Of a stretch of 64,000 nucleotides of DNA, positions 56,032 to 64,000 are shown in pieces. Each line of letters begins with the position of its first letter. Positions within the stretch are counted from its first letter, which is position 1. The DNA comes from Aedes albopictus (taxonomy: Eukaryota > Arthropoda > Insecta > Diptera > Culicidae): the NCBI RefSeq assembly GCF_035046485.1, contig NC_085137.1:1775977-1839976 (forward strand), in the 5' to 3' direction. Made by a program: the position numbers and the translations under genes. The notes below the pieces were generated by a model. That model saw only the letters and a list, made by a program, of their open reading frames with translations, was not told the DNA's origin and ran no database searches.

Positions 56032-56668
56032 CAGATAGGGGATGGTCTTTTATGTAAGAAGAATTGATAAAATCCTTCAAAACCTTTTCCATAGTCTTCA
56101 ACAAAACTGAAGAAAGACTAATTGGCCTGTATGCTTTGGGATGCGTCTTGTCTCGCTTCCCCTTTTTTGGTATAAATATAACTTTTACAAGTCTCCATTT
56201 TGATGGAACGTAATTCAATCTTAAACTAGCCTTGAACATCTCAATTAGTGATGGTACCAACACCGCTTCTCCATTTTGAATCAGTGCTGGAAATATTCCA
56301 TCAACTCCTGCAGATTTAAAAGGCTGAAAAGATCTAATTGCATTTTCCACTCTGGCCTTCGTGAAGATTTCATCAGCTAAATCTGAGGTGGTGTTTATTG
56401 TCCTAGTTGACTCCGAAGAGTTTATACTAGGACATCCTTCACCTTCCAGAGATATAGTATCATTGGAATCCACACTTAGAACCGAACCCGGAAAATGGGT
56501 TTCCATCATTAAATCCAAAGTTTCACGAGGAGTTTTGGTAAAAGCTCCATCGTCGCGCTTCAGGTTTCCCAATTCATTTGAATGATCTTTTGCGAGCGTT
56601 TTCTGTAGTCTTGCAACTACAGGAGTGCTGTTTATGTTTTCACATGTCAGCATCCAAGACTTCAATGA
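56032..56668 (-). pseudogene. LINE reverse transcriptase, N-terminal part
   Basis: The minus frame runs from 56665 to the LTR insertion. It contains the RT blocks FKSAGVDGIFPALIQNG (RT motif 0/1 type), VPSKWRLVKVIFIPKKGK and AYRPISLSSVLLKTMEK, all standard for non-LTR reverse transcriptases. The frame ends at a stop inside the inserted LTR (complement of about 56015-56017). Upstream the element is truncated, so there is no true start codon. Confidence 0.85.
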
Positions 56669-56679
56669 TTAAAAACTCA

Positions 56680-57870
56680 AAAGGAATTCTTGGCTGAGTC
56701 TTTAGAAAAATCCTTGAAAAACCCAAAGGCATTTCTGGAAGTTTCATAGGAATCCCTAGAGGGATTCCTGTAGGTATCTCAGTAAGAAATTCTGGAGGAG
56801 ACGTAGGAGGCATGCCTGAAACATTAGAAGCAGCAGGAATCGCTTATGGAATCCCAGAAGAAGTTCCTAGATGAATGTCAAGATAAGTTTCGGTGGAATC
56901 GAATGAGAAATCTTTGGATAAATCTAAGGAAAAAAAACCTTTAGGATTTACAGGAAGAAACACCGAAGGTTCTGGTACAAGGCTGCTAGGAAGATTTCCA
57001 TGAATAATCCCAGTAAGTTTTTGAAGGAATCCCTGTAGAAATTCTTAGAAGAATCCCTAGAAGAATTCGGAGACGTGTTATAGTAAGCATTTCTGAAGGA
57101 GTCCTAGGAGAAATTGCTGAAAGAATTCCAGCAGAAATAGCCTGAAAAATCCAGCTGAAATACCTGGAGGAAGGCCAAGAAGAGTTTCTTGGAGAAAATC
57201 CATGAGAAAATTATGAGAGAATCCTTGGATAGAAAATATTGGATAAAAATTCCTGGAGGAATCACCGGAGAGCTTCTGAAGACATCACAGAAAAACCTTA
57301 GGAGGTATTCTTAGAAGGGTCCTGGGATGTATCATTGAAGAAATCTCAGCAGATATCCTAGGAGGAATTGCTGGAGTACAATATATATGAATTTCTAGAG
57401 AAACCCCATCAGAAATGCCTTGAGAAATCTAAAGAATAAATCCCTGGAAAACCTAGAGAAGCCCCTGCAAGAACCGGTATAGATATTCTGGAAAAAATAT
57501 GTAAAGAAGGCCCTGAAGGAATCACAGGAGAAATTTCCCGGAAGAATTTCAGTCATAATGCTAAGATAAATTCATATAGGAAATACTAGAAGAATTTCTG
57601 GACATATCATAGTAAGAACTTCTGGAGGAATTGCTGGAAGAACCGCAGGAGGATTTGCTTGAAATATTGGAGGAAGGCCAAAAGGAGTTTCGGAAGAAAT
57701 TCCATGACGAATTTCTAGAGCAATTGAATGATTTGAATGAAATCTCTAGAGTCTAGAGGAATTCCTGGATAAGTCCTTTGAGAAATCCCTGGTAGAACAA
57801 TCAAAGGAATTTCTGCGAGAATTTCATGGAGATTACCAGGTAATATCTCAGCCAAAAGGTCAGGAGAATG
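56680..57870. repeat. 24-bp periodic repeat
   Basis: Plus-type units such as gaatccctagaagaattcgg and ggaggaattgctggaagaac. It continues the block interrupted by the LINE. Confidence 0.7.
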
Positions 57871-57970
57871 CTCTAGAATCTTGTGATCAATTGTTGGATA
57901 CCATCCATAAATGACGTAGCCTTTAAGAAGGTAAGAAAAAGTCTGTGAAAGTGTGACGAACTATCTATAA

Positions 57971-58129
57971 TGGCCCGTCCATGAACTACGTGGATTCTGT
58001 GAGAAGGGGAGGGGGTCTGGCCAAAGTCTACGCTCGATACATTCTTTTTTGTATGAACGAAAGTCTACGGAGGGGAAAGGGGGGTCTGAGATGACCAAAA
58101 ATAAGTCTGCGTAGTTGATGGACAGCGCC
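57971..58129. mobile_element. MITE with TAA duplication, G-run type
   Basis: A 159-bp element with imperfect inverted ends (ccgtccatgaactacg against cgtagttgatggacagc), flanked by TAA (57968-57970 and 58130-58132). The interior has ggggaggggg and ggggaaagggggg runs. Third member of the group with 881-1045 and 39375-39540. Confidence 0.65.
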
Positions 58130-58132
58130 TAA

Positions 58133-61100
58133 ACTGAAGGGAAATATGCTAAAAAAGGAAGGCGTTGATAAGCTAAACTAGTTTTTTCAACGTTTCATGT
58201 GTATATGTTCCACTGTGAAAATTGAATTGTAGATTTCTGCTTAAATGACTGCAATTCCATGCTTTTACATACTGTGATATTTCAGATTATTATGATAAGG
58301 CATTATTCGGGCGTGAAAGCGTTAAGCAGGTTCTAAAGATTTTCTGGGAGAGCTTCCAGAGATGAGAATATGAAGATTGCAGCTGAGCAGACACAAACCA
58401 AAATAACCCTACTCGTGAACAAAAGGGGCTTGATTCGTGAGTAAACGAAGCTGTGAAGCACTCGCCTGTGATTCGCGAAGCTTCTCTGATTTTTTTTTTC
58501 ATTTTCACGACTGGCAGTGCTCATTTTCAGGAACAGCATAAAGCATTAGTTTATGATGGATAATCACTGGATTTGCCATTATAACCACACTAAAATGCAC
58601 TTCTCGCACTTATTTAGGCTATCTCTTCACGAACAAAAACTCATGAGTGTTTTTGTTTTCGTTTTGCTTGTTACTCACGAAGCAGGCGATGCGGGTGCAG
58701 GCAGAATCGTAAGTAAGCCTTGTGTTGGCTTTTCACTCGTGAATTGCTTCACGATGAGAACAATTCCTTCACTGCTTCTTACAATATTATTCAGTTAAAG
58801 CGCAGACGACTAATAACAAGACAAACAGCTCTCACCCTGTCGCAAGCGAAATGGTCAAAACGCCCCCAACGATGCACAGGAACATTAAAACATAATAGTA
58901 TGCGTGTACATTCAAATACGTACACGTAAGATGAAGCAGTGCACGCACACTTATTCATGATTTTGTTCCCTGAAGTCGTTCATGGTGCTAGTGTGTTTCA
59001 GTCCCTAGAGCATGTGGAGCAAGATGGTAGGTATAAGTCTTGTTATTGTTTATATTTGTTGATATTTATCTTCGGTAAAACTCTTAAGAAAGCATAAGTA
59101 TATGAGCATTTGTGATCGCACACTTTTAGTAAAATTCTTACGAAAATTCTTAAATGAAAGGATTACTAGTGCATTACGTATCCAATTTCTTCTCCAAATT
59201 ATCTGTGTGTGGGTGGAAAAGGGCTCCCAATACTAGGTGTGTCAAGAGCTGAACAAGAGCTCTCTGCTCCCCACATGACTTCACAAGGGGTGCCCTTCGA
59301 GTGAGCCCACTTCGACAGTCATGATGATCTTTTTTTGCATCCAGCAATCAATGAGGGAAACGTACGTCTAGTTTCATCCTAAAAGCGTTTGCTCTAATAG
59401 CTGCTATGTAGTAACAGCTATTGTTTGAATTGTTCTTTTATTTTCTACAAACATTTACCATAAATTGTTTTGGGAAGTTCTATAGAAAAAGATTGAAAGT
59501 CCCTGCGGACGATTCTCCAAATTAAATTTCTTGTAATTTTGGAAATACTCTGACTTAGAAACGATGTTTTATTCTTTAACTGTTTCAGTATGAAACCTAC
59601 TAAAAATTTGACCTAAATATTTGCGTTTCGCCCCAGTGTGCACTGGTGTTCCGTTAAAAAAAAGAAAAACAGAGACGAAATAACAACAAAACAGAGGGAT
59701 TCTGCCTGAAGACACGGACAACGGTCTCTCATCTCATCTCACACTAATGAATGCTTAATCCCACTCTTAACCACCTCTCACGGTGACGGTATCTCACGAA
59801 TTCCAACAATATCTGGTGGAACTACTGCTAGTAGTGCCCATCATCTATCGATCGATGAGATTTATCATACTACACAAAGGTATGTTTGACGTTCCGGAAT
59901 CGAATCGTGCAACTCGATTTATGACTTTCGGCTAGGTAGGTATGTCCAGCAATCGTGCGATCTGCGTCAAGTTCAAGATGGACCGCGATAGCCGGGCACG
60001 ACGAGAGCAAGCATTTGAAAAAGCGAAATCCACTTCAAAAATTCAAGGTCTGCCGACGCGTAGCGTCGGTCAGTACCGAGAAGATAATGCTCGGATTCTC
60101 TTTTTTTCGGACTGGCGCACAAAGCTTCGATTTTATATTTTCTGAGGAGTGCTTAAGGTTAATACTCGAGTCAGTCAGCCGGTTGGTTTCCAGTTCTCCT
60201 TTCACTTTCCAATATAAAGTTGAGATTATTGATCTTGACACAGGATTGGAGGTGATTTTATGCGGTTGCTTATTTATGCTACCGGCTTTTTTTTTCGGAG
60301 GAATTTGAAAGTATGCAGTTTATACTAACGGGGATGGATCATAAATCGGGGAACCAATTTTTATGGTTGGGGAGATTAAGAACTATAGCAGTGACATTTT
60401 CGACCGAAAGATATATGATAACAGATTATCTATAGAGACGATATATTCTAGTTACAAAACACTCAGCACTTTGAAATAATAATGGGAAGAGTTGAATTCG
60501 AATCTAAATGAACTAAACATAAAACTTAAATTGTTGCTATTCATTCAGAGTCCGATGAGAAATCAAAAAAGTTAGTTATCATATAGTTCTGATCACTATA
60601 TAACAACACATCACTACCTAAGTAACATTTTCTAGTCAAATAGACTAGAAGAGGTTCTTAGGATTATCTTGACACCAAAATAGAAGATATTAAGTTTTAT
60701 CACGGTTTTCAAAACAACTAAAAGACTTATTGGTAATCATAATGTTATTTGGGCCTCTGATACTAGTGATATGTGCAGTCAGACTTCTCTGGAGTTTTCC
60801 TACTTTTGTAATCAAGAGATTCATTCGAATATTACTCCATATATTTGTGAAGGTCCATAAAACCATAATAAAGCCATAACAAGTGCGGTTCTCAAGCCCT
60901 CCAGTAAACCAATTGAGCTTCAAAAGTGTTTCTTGTATTGCCTTAAAAGATTAAAGCTGAATTACCTAGTCTCATTTCCTATGACATTCAAAACTCAATT
61001 TTATGATACCACGGTTTGATCTTTCCGCTGGCCTGCTTCAGGGAAGCACTGAACGCCAAATACTAGCCGCCAAACTTCGATAAATTATCCACCGTGGATC

Positions 61101-63084
61101 GGTTGATTGCTCTAGCCGCTAGCGGCAAATGTCTCTTCTGTGTAGATCGCTGATCAACCAGCAGCGCGCTAAGTGGGCGCGAAATTCTACAATTGTAAAA
61201 GTTTTCAGAGACACCACTCCGCACATCGTGTACAAAACACGATATCTGTATTAATAACTTATATTTTATTGTACTATAGAACCAAACAAACAAGCTACTT
61301 CGTATGGGAAGGTAGCGTACTGATCGGCCTTACGATCGCGAACGAGGAAGAATAAGTAGTAAGAAACGACGCAAAAAGCGCGAAACGTGCATTATTATGG
61401 AATCGTACAAAGCCCCAGTGTCTGCATTTGTAAGGGCACCAATGTTGATAGCATGCATTTTCGGTTCGATCACGATCGCGATCGGTGTTTACACGGGTGG
61501 AGAAATACGATCGGTGAAATTTGAGTAATTTGGAAGACACCCACCAACAGCCCAAATGTCTGTCAGCGACGCGGCGGTTAGTCAGCTGGTTGCTGGGGCA
61601 CCTGTTTTGGCGGCACGGCGTTGCCAAGGAAACCGCCCAACCATATCGAGGACAAACCATAATCGCGTGGTTTGTACCCGGGCGCTTCATCATCATGAGC
61701 AACTGTGATGATCGACGACCGGCGGCGTACGGGTGTACGATTACACGCTGAACCGAGTACGGCGCACAAACGAGCGATCAAGCGATCATAGTGTATCGAT
61801 GATAGCGATCAACGTGTGTTGTTGGTTGGGTGTGTGCAACGCCAACTTTGCGAGGCGTGTTGCAATAAAACTTAACCGTTACGTTGTAAAACAGAGCGAG
61901 GGAGTTGACCAAACACCAAACAGTGCGAATATTATCGCAGTTAAGTCATGTAATAGGACTTTAATGACAAAAATCTCCGAACAGTCATTAAATTTCTCTC
62001 GGCGGGGCCACATTAGGTATGAAAATTATTTCGCTTCGACTGAAAGCAAACAGATTGCCGTTCTCCAACCGTTCTCACACATCTCATCTTTCTCCGAACA
62101 AATCGCATGCTTGATTATGGTGATGACGTATGCTCATTTTAACTGTGAGTGAGCTACATAATCTGCGAACAAAGTGGGGAAGCGTGTTCTTTATCAAAAG
62201 TACTCACGCTACTATCTCGCATGCATGCAGCGAGAGAAAAATAACAACTTTGACTCTGCTTCATTCACGGCGAGCGCACATGTCGCCATCAATGAATCGC
62301 AGTAGGCGTGCGAAGCGGCGACGACTCCTCGAAGCGAGTACATATTGTGCGTGCGTGTGTGGAATTATCATCAAGTAAGCCACCCTCGCCTAGCGCGCAC
62401 TTGTCGCAGCTCGCTCGCGATCGATGCACCACCGCGTCTTAGCGTGCGCAGCGTTGCGCAGAAAGTTACCTACATTGGGACGTCGCGACGCGACTTCGCG
62501 AAGGCAACGCATACAAGCAAGCAAGCAACCCAACGTCTCTTTGATTATGACCCACGAAGCGTATTAAAACCGCCGTCGTGGCGAGAATGATAATGAAAGT
62601 GCGATAGCAGCGACAAACGGCGCGTAGTTCAGCGGTGGCGCGGCTTGCTTGGACGACACGCTACAGCGTTGATTTATGGCTGCCTCTCTTTGGGGCGGTG
62701 GTGTTAGAGAAATGGATGAAAAGTCCTCTACGTTCGGGTGTTTTTTTTTCTCTGAAATTAGTACACGCATCTTTCCGAAATGGGTAATAACGGTTCCCAG
62801 GTTTGCAGTCCAGTCTCCAGGGATGCCAGATATAAAGATATGCGTTTGAAGACATGTGGCATATTTTAGCGACAAAAAGTCAAAATGAAATTTTTATCCG
62901 ACTAATTAATGATTAAAATTCACGTGGATTTGTGACTTGGTTGGGCACAGCTCGAACAGCATTCGATTTTATTTGTCTCTGCGACATGGTAGAGATAGCT
63001 CAGCGGATTATACTGCTATAATTGTGGATATAGCAATAGACTGGTCTCTAAAATAACTTCATTGACTTACACGACCTTTTCTAT
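58133..63084. other. low-copy stretch with CpG-rich part, no gene recognised
   Basis: No domain was recognised in any frame, including the longest (plus 61733-62152, 139 codons, and minus 61295-61702). From about 61000 to 62700 CpG is frequent (cgatcacgatcgcgatcgg at 61465-61483), unlike the rest of the window. This could be a promoter or 5' region. At about 63002 a tagctcagcgg string matches a box A, but no box B follows. Confidence 0.35.
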
Positions 63085-63175
63085 GCGTTAAGCATAATGT
63101 CGGAAGTAGTGCGCTAAACACAATATAAGATGCAGATACTATTCAGCGCACTACCACCGACGTTATGTTTAACGC
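63085..63175. repeat. inverted repeat, 31-bp arms
   Basis: The arms at 63085-63115 (starting gcgttaagcataatgtcgg) and 63145-63175 are reverse complements with about four mismatches and a 29-base loop. It could be a small foldback element or a transcribed hairpin. Confidence 0.6.
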
Positions 63176-63359
63176 TATTTGTAGGCTCTGCCAAAATATC
63201 ACAAAAGTTTCACCTTCAACTTCTTTTTAAAAAACCTAAGCTTCTTTATTTTTATTTTACCATACCCCAAAAGTTAAGGATCCTACAAGACACTCTTCCA
63301 GCTAGGTTAACTTTTACATATTGTCGATAAAAACTTTTCTGTCCATTCTACCAAAATAT

Positions 63360-64000
63360 ATCAGAAATTGGATCAGGAGTCAGGGATTTCGTCAAAAATT
63401 CCTCCACAGGTTTCACCTGGAAAACTACCTGGAACTCTACGGAAAATTCACAATATTTTGCTCTGTGTCAAAGGATACAAATTCTTTGTGGAATTAAAAT
63501 GAACAGTACAGCACTCGATTTTCTTTTTACTTACAGGTATTCCACTAACACGCCCAGGTTCATCATCATCCTCTGTTGTTCTTTCTCTCTTCACAGTATT
63601 TCCTGTAATTTGAGTTAAAGTTCCTCGAAACATTCTGTTCAGAAGAGACTACTTTAGCAATCCTGCCAGACTTTGTTCAAAAGATTTTTCCTCGACTCTC
63701 TAAAGGTATACTAAAGGTATAACCGTATCAGACTACCAAGAATTCAGACAGAAAACGCATAGTGTTCCACTAAAAACGCCGTCAAAATTACTTCTGGAAC
63801 ACCTTCTGCAATCTCTTTACTAACTCGAGCTCAACTATTCAAAGGTATTTGTTTTTTTCAGTAATGACATTTGGTAATTGCTCAAGGTATTCCAAGGAGT
63901 GTTTACGTAGACTAAAAAAAAAACAGCTAGAATTCTTTTGTCATGATAAGTTTAACAAGACCTTCAAAATTCAATTGGAAAATCTTCCTAAAATCTGAAA
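63360..64000. repeat. patchy 12-bp periodic repeat at the right edge
   Basis: Minus-type units (attcctccacaggtttcacc) in tracts, interrupted by non-periodic DNA at 63450-63620. The block runs out of the window. Confidence 0.45.

Larger units (their letters stand above)
53650..56668 (-). mobile_element. 5'-truncated LOA-like LINE, disrupted
   Basis: A non-LTR retrotransposon on the minus strand, starting inside the reverse transcriptase region at 56668 and ending in a run of A (complement of the T-run near 53652-53662). The endonuclease and ORF1 are absent, as usual after incomplete target-primed reverse transcription. RT is followed by RNase H, as in the LOA and I groups. The run FLDIEGAFDN and the order of blocks resemble LOA-clade elements of Aedes. 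A possible short target duplication (aatcat) flanks it, too weak to rely on. It is interrupted by a solo LTR (55779-56026) and by a frameshift near 54500. Confidence 0.85.

Noticed and set aside
53650..56668. LINE as an active gene
   Set aside because: Truncated at the 5' end, interrupted by a solo LTR and frameshifted near 54500.
60611..60640. Another end of the cccaagtaac TIR family (cctaagtaac)
   Set aside because: No matching inverted end was found within several kilobases, so no element can be delimited.
61733..62152. 139-codon plus-strand frame in the CpG-rich region
   Set aside because: No domain; open frames are expected more often in GC-rich DNA.

Overview
The window looks like intronic or intergenic DNA from a culicine mosquito, most likely an Aedes species. 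The reasons are one recognisable insect exon in a large expanse of non-coding DNA, tRNA-derived SINEs, a LOA-like LINE with an RNase H domain, a Ty1/copia element, a mariner-type DD37E relic and many MITEs. There is no sign of bacterial organisation (no operons, no CRISPR). Host coding sequence is almost absent. The one exon I can name is on the minus strand at 10493-10694. It encodes a GoLoco motif of the Rap1GAP type, with a good splice acceptor and donor. If it is an internal exon of Rapgap1, much of the window is probably intron of that gene; this is inference.

Left part (1-15334): a SINE with perfect target duplications (230-409), then long runs of a degenerate 12/24-bp periodic repeat (470-1640, 5220-5880, 6235-9110, 13080-13950, 14310-15240). 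Relatively unique DNA lies between these (1641-5219, 10840-13079). A 144-bp tandem satellite (9133-10355) adjoins one repeat run and ends about 140 bp from the Rapgap1 exon.

Middle (15335-37713): a complete Ty1/copia retrotransposon (15335-19788) has 231-bp LTRs differing at one base, a 5-bp target duplication, and an unbroken 1326-codon gag-protease-integrase-RT-RNase H frame. Its start codon lies inside the primer-binding site. More periodic repeat follows (22981-26800, 32400-36680), interrupted by SINEs, small TTAA-flanked elements and a 185-bp MITE. A 1.53-kb TIR element (29863-31395) lies between, and an internally deleted DD37E transposon has 29/30-matching TIRs (36809-37713).

Right part (37714-64000): unique DNA, more periodic repeat (42690-45115, 51880-53110, 56680-57870, 63360-64000), nested palindromic MITEs (45128-45739), a SINE with a 16-bp target duplication (45881-46140) and a large hairpin MITE (49447-49862). 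A 5'-truncated, frameshifted LOA-like LINE on the minus strand (53650-56668) is split by a 248-bp solo LTR. The stretch 61000-62700 is rich in CpG and may be regulatory, but no gene is recognised there.

Functionally the window records repeated transposon invasion of periodic, non-coding DNA around a small GTPase-regulator gene. The only element that looks structurally competent is the copia insertion.
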